From assembly GCA_946886545.1 (NCBI GenBank), contig CAMPIU010000131.1, forward strand, positions 1 through 7,870: DNA of 7,870 nt, in the 5' to 3' direction. The stretch comes from an uncultured Flavobacteriales bacterium. Its GTDB lineage: Bacteria; Bacteroidota; Bacteroidia; Flavobacteriales; Crocinitomicaceae. The translations under genes and the position numbers were made by a program. Numbering within the stretch: position 1 is the first letter of the stretch; each line of letters begins with the position of its first letter. This document shows, piece by piece, positions 1 to 4,727 of the stretch. Under the pieces are notes generated by a model, which saw only the letters and a list, made by a program, of their open reading frames with translations, had not been told where the DNA came from and did not search any database.

Positions 1-474
1 TCGGCGCCGGATGATGCAGCGGTTGTGAAGGAAAAAGCGTTTAAAAAACTTCAATTCCCAATGAAAATAAGCGGACAATTGAAGGATGAACAAACGGGAA
101 AACCCCTTGCAAAATCTCCTGTAGAGATTCAACAGGATGGCAAAACAATCCTAAAAGCTTATACGGATGAAGCCGGAAACTTTGAATTGACCGTTAACGA
201 AAAAGATCTGAAAAAAGAAACCTTTGATTTGATCTACCTGGCTAAGAGTCATGTTGCGGATACGCTACACAAACAAAATCTGAATTCTTTTCAAAAAGGT
301 AAAAAGTTGATTTTGACCCTGAAAGCAGAATCGGTGAAATGCACCGTTCTGAAAACAGGAGAAATTCCACCTCCTGTGCCAGGAAAGATTGTTGTTGAAG
401 GTGAAATAATGGATCCGGAACCACCTCCAATGCTTGGAGAACCGGCCATCATGGAAGAACCAAAACATGAATAA
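1..474 (+). CDS. C-terminal part of a carboxypeptidase-regulatory-like domain protein (5' end outside window)
   Basis: The reading frame is open from the first base of the window, so this is the 3' part of a longer gene. A GTG at 25 is only one possible internal start and I do not favour it. About 157 codons are visible. After a basic linker there is a segment typical of the CarboxypepD_reg-like beta-sandwich of Bacteroidetes: MKISGQLKDEQTGKPLAKSPV, then DGKTILKAYTDEAGNFEL. This has the usual 'G-x-v-x-d-x-x-t-G-k-P-l' entry and 'T-D-x-x-G-x-F' exit. The tail is proline- and acid-rich (IPPPVPGK, DPEPPPMLGEP), like tails of exported or envelope-associated proteins in this phylum. The missing N-terminus would decide between a lipoprotein, a TonB-linked protein or a larger regulator. 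No catalytic residues are visible. It converges on the SGNH gene and ends in a strong terminator. The function is unknown beyond the domain. Confidence 0.75.
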   Translation, partial: SAPDDAAVVKEKAFKKLQFPMKISGQLKDEQTGKPLAKSPVEIQQDGKTILKAYTDEAGNFELTVNEKDLKKETFDLIYLAKSHVADTLHKQNLNSFQKGKKLILTLKAESVKCTVLKTGEIPPPVPGKIVVEGEIMDPEPPPMLGEPAIMEEPKHE

Positions 475-527
475 CCAGCAATTAAACCTTAATAATTAAC
501 AACAAATTCTACACCTACACCTGAATC

Positions 528-566
528 AAATAAGGGGACTTGTGAAAGCGGTCTCCTTATTTTTTT
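528..566 (+). terminator. Rho-independent terminator of the left-edge gene
   Basis: The arm AATAAGGGGAC (529-539) pairs with GTCTCCTTATT (551-561) through 11 pairs, one of them G-U. An extra A-T pair (528/562) is possible and the loop is 11 nt. The plus strand continues as a T run (560-566), the classic intrinsic terminator layout, 54 bases after the TAA at 472-474. The right arm overlaps the last codons of the convergent SGNH gene. On the minus strand only a short T stretch follows the hairpin, so termination in that direction would be weaker. Confidence 0.8.
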
Positions 567-1726
567 GATTGGGTGTTTGCTCCTATTCCATATTCTTTGG
601 CAGCCATTTGCAGAAATCCGAAACTGAATTTATGCAAATTCGCATCTGTGATCAGAAGGAAAACTACTTTATTTTCTTTTAACTTTTGATCCAACGGCTG
701 ATTTCTCACCAAGGTTTCTTTGGTATAGCTGGCCGGATAAATCTGTTCATTGTAATACCAGAATTCACCGCCATTGAACAGAAAATTGGACACATTTGAA
801 TTGAATAGGGCCCAATAAAAGCTATCGGCAATAACCAGTACTTTTGGGTCATTCTTTTTCGGTTTCCTGTTAGGATGAAATTCAGGATAAGCCAATGTCA
901 ATTCAGGAACTCCCAATAACAAATTCATCCCGCTTCCGATATCATCATCTCCGCGCTTTGGTTCATCCGATTCGATAATCGTGTCTAAAACATAATATGG
1001 AATTTGAGTTTTACAGCGTTCCGAAACAAATTTGGTCAGTGAGTCCACAGCCAGAAACTGACCATAAGCACTCCAGTGAATTCCTGTTTTTGAGAAAAGC
1101 GGATATTTCGATCCCTTCTTCATAGACTCAAACCAGCTGTGCATATCAATATGTGAGACCGCTTGTTTCAGGAATTGTTTTTTAAAGACTTCGTAATTCG
1201 TCTTCCCATTCCTTGCCTTTTTGTAAGAATCCGGAATATATTCCGGGTAGAAACTGGCTTTTCCGGGAGCAAGGATAACAACCAGATCAATTCCCTTTTG
1301 CTTTAAGGTATCCTGAACAGCTTTCCATTCCTTTGTTATTCCCTTAATTCTTTCATCTCCCAGGAAATCCGTTCCATAATAAGCATTGATATAACTTTCC
1401 TCGTAGAGATAATCTTCTTTTCCCCTTATGACGCCGGAAGCATGTGCTATATTGAACAAACTGTAATTCCACTGATTATATAAACGGACCCAACCCGGCC
1501 GAAAACCTGTATGATCCGCAATGTATTTATCCTGTCCTTCCTGGTATTTTCCGGAGAACCAGCTTTCTTTAGTCAATTCAGGTTTTGATGAAAGCTCAAA
1601 AGATCCGTTTAAGGGTTTTTCTTCAAAAAAACGAAACTTATGCTGAATCATCGGAATACACAACAAAGCAATGACCGCAAAGAAAATCACTTGCTTCAAT
1701 CGTTTATATGTGGGTTGCTGACTCAT
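557..1726 (-). CDS. AlgX/AlgJ-like SGNH-type acyltransfer protein, partner of the MBOAT protein
   Basis: This is a protein of 389 residues. One N-terminal hydrophobic segment (about residues 12-28, VIFFAVIALLCIPMI) follows a basic stretch, which points to a signal anchor with the rest in the periplasm. The body resembles the AlgX/AlgJ (ALGX/DHHW) SGNH family. It has GKEDYLYEE near 102-110, APGKASFYPEY near 153-163, the GIHWSAYG block (His217, Trp218), GDDDIGSGMN near 259-268, and IADSFYWAL with the likely nucleophile Ser302 next to Asp301. Known relatives accept acyl groups passed across the membrane by an AlgI-type MBOAT protein and move them to a polysaccharide. The residue two before the HW histidine is Gly, where AlgX has Asp. 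I chose the ATG at 1724-1726 because it overlaps the MBOAT stop by one base (TGATG), a sign of translational coupling. A TTG one codon upstream is possible. The glycan substrate cannot be read from the window. Confidence 0.85.
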   Translation of the reverse strand: MSQQPTYKRLKQVIFFAVIALLCIPMIQHKFRFFEEKPLNGSFELSSKPELTKESWFSGKYQEGQDKYIADHTGFRPGWVRLYNQWNYSLFNIAHASGVIRGKEDYLYEESYINAYYGTDFLGDERIKGITKEWKAVQDTLKQKGIDLVVILAPGKASFYPEYIPDSYKKARNGKTNYEVFKKQFLKQAVSHIDMHSWFESMKKGSKYPLFSKTGIHWSAYGQFLAVDSLTKFVSERCKTQIPYYVLDTIIESDEPKRGDDDIGSGMNLLLGVPELTLAYPEFHPNRKPKKNDPKVLVIADSFYWALFNSNVSNFLFNGGEFWYYNEQIYPASYTKETLVRNQPLDQKLKENKVVFLLITDANLHKFSFGFLQMAAKEYGIGANTQSKK

Positions 1727-3150
1727 CAAAAACGGAAATAAATAAAGGGATTAAAGCCGGATGAAGTGACTGAACTTGCACTAAGCACAAATAAAATGAT
1801 GGACATGAAAAGGAATAAACCGTTTGCAGTCAGTGAATAGGTGTTCCTGTTATAAACAAAATCCTGCATTTTCTTCCCGATTGATAAAGCCGGAAGAAAT
1901 GAGAAAAAGGCTGCCACAAGCAGTAAAGGCCAGAAATTCGGAAGAGTGATGAATGTGTTGTCCCAACTGAAATCAAATAAGCGCTCAAAGTAAAGTTCAA
2001 CCTGCCCCATATCATCTTCAATCTTGAAAATGACCCAGCCCATCATTACTACCAGGAATGTGATTGCAATTGAAACAACACTACCCAGGCGATTCAAAAG
2101 CCTTATCAGGAAAATGCGGTCCAGAATCAGGAAAGCGCCGTGAAACGCTCCCCAAACGACGAAGTTCCAGGAAGCTCCATGCCAGAATCCCGATAGAATA
2201 AATACCAGGATCAAATTAAAATACAAACGTGCTTTCGATGACACCCGGTTTCCTCCAAGTGGAATATACAGGTAATCCCGCATAAAATTCCCCAGCGTCA
2301 TGTGCCAGCGGCGCCAGAATTCAGTAATGCTCTTCGAACTGTACGGACTATTGAAATTTTCGGGAAAGTGGAAGCCCATGATCTTACCCAAACCAATAGC
2401 CATATCCGAATAACCGGAGAAATCGAAATAAATCTGCATAGTGTAAGCCAAAATTCCTATCCAGGCTGTGGAAGCACTCAAGTGATGAAAATCACTGTCA
2501 AAGATCACTTTTGCCTGTTCAGCCATAACATTCGCAATCAGCACTTTCTTAGCCAAACCAATAGAAAAGCGATAAAAGCCAATGAGTTTTTCATCGATAT
2601 TCTCTTTGCGCTCAATAACCTCATCTGCAATTTCCTGGAAACGGACAATCGGTCCTGCGATCAACTTGGGAAAAGCCAGCAAATACAACAAATAATCTTT
2701 CAGATTACTCAAAGGCGCATGCTTTCTCCGATATACATCGACCGTATAAGTGATAGATTCGAAAGTGAAGAACGAAATCCCGATCGGCATAATTACCTTG
2801 GTCCAGCTCACTTCCTTTAAGCCAAAACTATCCAGTAAGGCATTCGCATTTCCTATAAAAAAATTGGAGTACTTAAAATAGGCCAAAAGACCTAAATTGA
2901 TAGTAAGAGAGAGAATAAGCAATATTTTCCGCTTTCTCTCTTCCTCCGAGCGGTGAATAGCCCCAACCAATAAAAAATCCAGGAAGGAAGTTCCAAGTAA
3001 AATAAAAACAAAGACAGGAGCACCCCAGGTGTAGAATAGAATACTGAAAAAGAAGATGGTCCAATTCTTCAGTGATTTGGGAACTACATGATAAACAAGC
3101 AGGAATAAAGGCAGGAAGTAAAATAGAAAGAGTGTACTGCTAAAAACCAC
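1726..3150 (-). CDS. AlgI-like MBOAT membrane O-acyltransferase
   Basis: This is a multi-pass membrane protein of about 474 residues, matching the AlgI/DltB-like MBOAT family in length and layout. It carries the typical opening VFSSTLFLFYFLPL, MPIGISFFTFE near 121-131, FPKLIAGPIVRF near 160-171, YFDFSGYSDMAIG near 241-253, EFWRRWHMTLG near 277-287 and SGFWHGASWN near 320-329. The family's invariant histidine is His324 and a second conserved histidine is His283. Members pull acyl groups from a cytoplasmic donor through the membrane to a periplasmic partner, here probably the coupled SGNH protein downstream. The frame stays open upstream to a TTG at 3207. I prefer the GTG at 3148-3150 because family proteins begin 'M-V/L-F-S-S', and because a repeat copy near lon preserves exactly this start and the next six codons. 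The upstream extension reads like untranslated leader. Confidence 0.9.
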   Translation of the reverse strand: MVFSSTLFLFYFLPLFLLVYHVVPKSLKNWTIFFFSILFYTWGAPVFVFILLGTSFLDFLLVGAIHRSEEERKRKILLILSLTINLGLLAYFKYSNFFIGNANALLDSFGLKEVSWTKVIMPIGISFFTFESITYTVDVYRRKHAPLSNLKDYLLYLLAFPKLIAGPIVRFQEIADEVIERKENIDEKLIGFYRFSIGLAKKVLIANVMAEQAKVIFDSDFHHLSASTAWIGILAYTMQIYFDFSGYSDMAIGLGKIMGFHFPENFNSPYSSKSITEFWRRWHMTLGNFMRDYLYIPLGGNRVSSKARLYFNLILVFILSGFWHGASWNFVVWGAFHGAFLILDRIFLIRLLNRLGSVVSIAITFLVVMMGWVIFKIEDDMGQVELYFERLFDFSWDNTFITLPNFWPLLLVAAFFSFLPALSIGKKMQDFVYNRNTYSLTANGLFLFMSIILFVLSASSVTSSGFNPFIYFRF

Positions 3151-3219
3151 TTGTTTGAATTTCGGATTCCGAAGATAATAAAAGTGATGAAATAAACAGG
3201 CGCGCAATTAATCACTCCT
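3130..3219. repeat. Left copy of an ~85-bp direct repeat flanking the inserted cassette
   Basis: Positions 3130-3158 are identical over 29 bases to 4611-4639, in the same orientation. Similarity continues past the core with small gaps: the block around CGAAGATA here matches CAAAGATA there, and GCGCGCAATTAATC (3200-3213) matches GCACGCGATTAATC (4671-4684). The perfect core covers the start codon and first codons of the acyltransferase gene on the minus strand. The noncoding part corresponds to the lon terminator in the other copy, but its palindrome is decayed here and about a dozen extra bases are present. It marks one border of the segment holding the hypothetical gene. Confidence 0.8.
3170..3177 (-). 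promoter_or_regulatory. Possible Bacteroidetes -7 element for the acyltransferase operon
   Basis: Read on the minus strand this is TATCTTCG, one base from the Bacteroidetes -7 consensus TAnnTTTG, with 19 bases between it and the proposed GTG start. The matching place in the lon-side repeat copy (4652-4659) reads TATCTTTG, a full match. No TTG box sits at the usual 17-23 base distance upstream; the nearest is about 27 bases away. The call is therefore tentative. Confidence 0.3.
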
Positions 3220-3233
3220 GATAGCTACCGGGA
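3216..3233. repeat. Imperfect palindrome between the hypothetical gene and the acyltransferase
   Basis: TCCTGATAGCTACCGGGA is an 18-bp near-palindrome centred on TAGCTA, with one mismatched and one wobble pair. It resembles a decayed form of TCCCGATAGCTATCGGGA-type palindromes that I associate, from memory, with Bacteroidetes intergenic DNA. No T run follows it, so it is not a convincing terminator for the hypothetical gene. Confidence 0.35.
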
Positions 3234-3258
3234 CCACACTCATCTTAATTAGCGGTCT

Positions 3259-4257
3259 TTATGTCAACGCACAGTTGCAAAGGACGCAAAGTTTATGTGA
3301 TCCCATCCGTACTATTTCCTGTCTATTTTTTAACCACCCAGGAATGGTTTCCATATCTCTTCCCGTTTTAACAGAACCACACCATTTCCGCAGTTTCTTG
3401 TGTTTCTGTATACGAGTGATTCTCAACAAGTGCGGGAACTGATTCGAACAGGCATTCAGGTTCAAACCCTGTTTTCCGTTCTTTAATTTTACTAACGAAA
3501 TCTCTACGATTCCCATCGAATGAACATTTCCCTTCAATTGAACCAGCGTTCCGTTTTGTTCGGTAAAGAAAAGAACCTGCAGGCAAATGATCTCCGTTCC
3601 TTCTAATTTGGGAATGCAATGTCCTGCATCTTTGGGGGTGTGGAGCATCGCACTTTGGACGCGAGGCATCGCGTCCCTACGGTGTATACAAATTTGGGAA
3701 GCGCTCGTTTGAAAACATCCTTTTTCAAAATCAATTACTGTTCGCACAAGGGTTAAACCTACATGTGTTGCGCCCACAGGGAATGCTGCCCGTAAGAGCT
3801 TTATGGTATTCATGTTCAGACCCTGTTGTTTTCTGCTGATTATGGGGAAGGATGCTGTGAGGTCGAATATTTTCACTCCTTCATTAAACTGAAAGATCCT
3901 AAACCACTTGTTCGCATTGGCATCTGCGAGCATCGTTTCAGGCCTGCGCTCTCCTCTTGTATGTTTATTGTCCAGATGTTTTAAAGCCACCAATTCTTTA
4001 TTCATCCGGTTTACCATGGTGCCGTCTTTCACCTGCCGGATAAAAGGGCTTAGAGCCTGACGGATCAGTTTACCTGTTTTTGAGACAATGGCAAACTCGG
4101 AACTGGCATCCCGGGCAGCTGCGTATTTCGGGTCAGTTTTATATTGTTTGGAAGTTACTCCGCCAGTACGGCGAACCAGGTAACCGTGCAGCCGGTCGTG
4201 ATAGAGCGAATAATCGTCTATTCTTGCAATGGTTTGTGAACCGATCTGCTTTGCCAT
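3259..4257 (-). CDS. Hypothetical protein of a Bacteroidetes-restricted family, with an atypical C-terminal extension
   Basis: The open frame gives 332 residues from the ATG at 4255-4257 (MAKQIGSQTIARIDDYS). I prefer this start to the one 18 codons upstream because relatives begin 'MA-K/R'. The N-terminal half has the signature of an uncharacterised Bacteroidetes family: GYLVRRTGG (25-33), KTDPKYAAARDASSEF (40-55), GKLIRQALSPF, and LDNKHTRGERR near 95-105. The middle has IFQFN (121-125) and later LQVLFFTEQNG (226-236), followed by VEISLV (251-256), where relatives normally stop. No function is known and no catalytic motif or membrane segment is evident. Two oddities stand out. A REP-like palindrome supplies residues 194-200. 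The last ~76 residues (Lys/His/Arg-rich) look like read-through: a different frame of the same strand (about 3489-3368) looks more coding-like. A frameshift or loss of the natural stop is possible. The gene sits inside a repeat-flanked cassette. Confidence 0.65.
   Translation of the reverse strand: MAKQIGSQTIARIDDYSLYHDRLHGYLVRRTGGVTSKQYKTDPKYAAARDASSEFAIVSKTGKLIRQALSPFIRQVKDGTMVNRMNKELVALKHLDNKHTRGERRPETMLADANANKWFRIFQFNEGVKIFDLTASFPIISRKQQGLNMNTIKLLRAAFPVGATHVGLTLVRTVIDFEKGCFQTSASQICIHRRDAMPRVQSAMLHTPKDAGHCIPKLEGTEIICLQVLFFTEQNGTLVQLKGNVHSMGIVEISLVKLKNGKQGLNLNACSNQFPHLLRITRIQKHKKLRKWCGSVKTGRDMETIPGWLKNRQEIVRMGSHKLCVLCNCALT
3657..3676. repeat. REP-like palindrome inside the hypothetical gene
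   Basis: GGACGCGA (3657-3664) and TCGCGTCC (3669-3676) form a perfect 8-bp stem around GGCA. Read on the coding strand it gives RDAMPRV, a peptide that looks unrelated to its surroundings. The same ACGCGA/TCGCGT core recurs at 4671-4690 and, slightly degraded, at 4580-4602. This suggests a dispersed palindromic repeat that landed in the gene without stopping the frame. Confidence 0.6.
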
Positions 4258-4271
4258 GACGCGATAATGGT

Positions 4272-4328
4272 TTACTGTGCAGTAAGTTACGGAATAATTG
4301 GTAATTATCAATGGGGTAATTCATCAAT
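4272..4328. other. Upstream region of the hypothetical gene with small symmetric and repeated elements
   Basis: Fifteen bases above the hypothetical gene's start lies TTACTGTGCAGTAA (4272-4285), with 6-bp arms and a 2-base centre. ATAATT-GGT-AATTAT follows at 4294-4308. Next comes an imperfect tandem repeat, GGTAATTATCAAT (4300-4312) then GGTAATTCATCAAT (4315-4328). Any of these could be an operator or promoter part, but arms this short also arise by chance. No convincing -7/-33 pair was found. Confidence 0.25.
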
Positions 4329-4348
4329 TATTAAGGAGTGTTGCTATT

Positions 4349-4413
4349 GTTTACAGCACTCTTCGAGCTTCGCTGTGTGAAACCTACTTCGTCGTCGACT
4401 TCGTAGGTTAAAA
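4349..4413. repeat. Hairpin-pair repeat, unit A
   Basis: Two hairpins abut. The first has the stem ACAGC (4353-4357) / GCTGT (4372-4376) around ACTCTTCGAGCTTC, with GTTT/AAAC able to extend it across a bulge. The second has AACCTAC (4381-4387) / GTAGGTT (4403-4409); inside it TTC faces TTC and an inner GTC/GAC stem forms. The unit is a diverged direct copy of the one at 4445-4510: loop sequences agree, while stem sequences differ but still pair. A competing stem GAGTGTTG (4336-4343) / CAGCACTC (4354-4361) overlaps the first hairpin. Confidence 0.7.
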
Positions 4414-4427
4414 GGCACTAACTTCCA

Positions 4428-4443
4428 CTGACGCTGCGGTCAG
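4428..4443. repeat. Short hairpin between the two repeat units
   Basis: CTGAC (4428-4432) pairs with GTCAG (4439-4443) around GCTGCG. It lies in the ~30-bp spacer separating units A and B. It is small enough to be coincidental, but it fits the hairpin-rich character of the segment. Confidence 0.35.
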
Positions 4444-4444
4444 G

Positions 4445-4510
4445 GTTTTCAATACTCTTCGAGTTTCGTATGAAAACACTACTTCGTTCTTCGAACTTCG
4501 TAGTGTAAAC
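4445..4510. repeat. Hairpin-pair repeat, unit B
   Basis: The first hairpin is GTTTTCAATAC (4445-4455) with GTATGAAAAC (4468-4477): ten pairs and one bulged A around TCTTCGAGTTTC. The second is ACACTAC (4476-4482) with GTAGTGT (4500-4506), enclosing TTC opposite TTC and an inner GTTC/GAAC stem with a TTC loop. The two hairpins share two bases, as in unit A. Against unit A the loops CTCTTCGAG and CTACTTCGT...CTTCGTAG are kept, while outer and inner stems change in both arms together. Confidence 0.7.
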
Positions 4511-4519
4511 GTGGGGTAT

Positions 4520-4563
4520 CTATGCTGAATCCATGCTTTACCTATGCTTAATCCATACAACAT
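4520..4563. repeat. Two-copy 22-bp tandem repeat
   Basis: CTATGCTGAATCCATG (from 4520) is followed 22 bases later by CTATGCTTAATCCATA (from 4542). The first 16 bases of each copy match at 14 positions. This is a simple tandem duplication in noncoding DNA next to the hairpin units. No function is evident. Confidence 0.5.
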
Positions 4564-4631
4564 CCACGGAGAATGGAGAGACACGAGCCTGAGCCTCGCG
4601 TCAGCAAGGGGAGTGTACTGCTAAAAACCAC
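4548..4631 (-). pseudogene. Fossil of the acyltransferase gene start fused to unrelated sequence
   Basis: On the minus strand the lon-side direct-repeat copy contains the same GTG start and the next six codons as the acyltransferase gene (MVFSSTL). At 4610 the match ends. The frame runs on through unrelated, repeat-derived sequence (PLLTRGSGSC...) to a TAA at 4548-4550, giving 27 codons. The real gene starts 1.5 kb further on. I read this as a remnant left when the cassette was inserted or the region duplicated, not as a working gene. Confidence 0.55.
4580..4602. repeat. Degenerate ACGCGA/TCGCGT-type palindrome
   Basis: GACACGAG (4580-4587) faces CTCGCGTC (4595-4602) with one mismatch across a 7-base loop. 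It is close in sequence to the palindrome inside the hypothetical gene (3657-3676). It lies just outside the perfect direct-repeat core, at the cassette edge. Confidence 0.45.
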
Positions 4632-4694
4632 TTGTTTGATTATTTGGTTTTCAAAGATAAAAAAATGTGGGCACGCGATTAATCGCGTGCCCAC
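4611..4694. repeat. Right copy of the ~85-bp direct repeat (lon side)
   Basis: Positions 4611-4639 equal 3130-3158 base for base, and similarity runs on through the lon terminator palindrome. On the minus strand this copy reads, in order: lon terminator, a perfect TAnnTTTG element (TATCTTTG, 4659-4652), then the acyltransferase start. That is the order expected if lon once directly preceded the acyltransferase gene. Confidence 0.8.
4659..4694 (-). terminator. Rho-independent terminator of lon
   Basis: Positions 4667-4694 are a perfect 28-bp palindrome (14-base arms, GTGGGCACGCGATT and its complement). It folds into a hairpin of about 12 bp with a TTAA loop. On the minus strand it is followed by A and seven T residues (4665-4659). 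It starts 33 bases past the lon stop. The T run merges into TATCTTTG, so a terminator and a possible promoter element overlap here. The palindrome core belongs to the same sequence type as the repeats at 3657 and 4580. Confidence 0.88.
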
Positions 4695-4727
4695 TATAAA
4701 ACAAACCTAACAACTTTCCTGTTTACC

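Noticed and set aside
2302..2820. Long plus-strand frame of 172 codons opposite the acyltransferase gene
   Set aside because: It lies entirely antisense to a well-supported MBOAT gene, shows no domain-like composition, and is best explained as a mirror of the coding strand.
3151..3207. N-terminal extension of the acyltransferase from a TTG at 3207
   Set aside because: The extension (MRACLFHHFYYLRN) is unlike MBOAT starts. It corresponds to the noncoding part of the lon-side repeat, and a GTG at 3150 gives the expected family N-terminus.
3637..3685. GGTGT on both sides of the palindrome inside the hypothetical gene as a target-site duplication
   Set aside because: Five bases is too short to be convincing, and removing the implied 44-base insert would break the reading frame.
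4471..4509. Twelve-codon plus-strand frame (MKTLLRSSNFVV) as a leader peptide
   Set aside because: It lies inside the hairpin unit, has no ribosome binding site and no gene downstream on that strand.
4336..4610. CRISPR-like array
   Set aside because: The repeats are only two, diverged, and are themselves hairpin pairs separated by one ~30-bp spacer. There is no series of identical repeats with unique spacers and no cas gene.
3130..4639. Integrated phage or integrative element with att sites
   Set aside because: The flanking repeats suggest it, but the 1.5-kb segment has no integrase, transposase or tRNA target, so only a non-autonomous cassette can be claimed.
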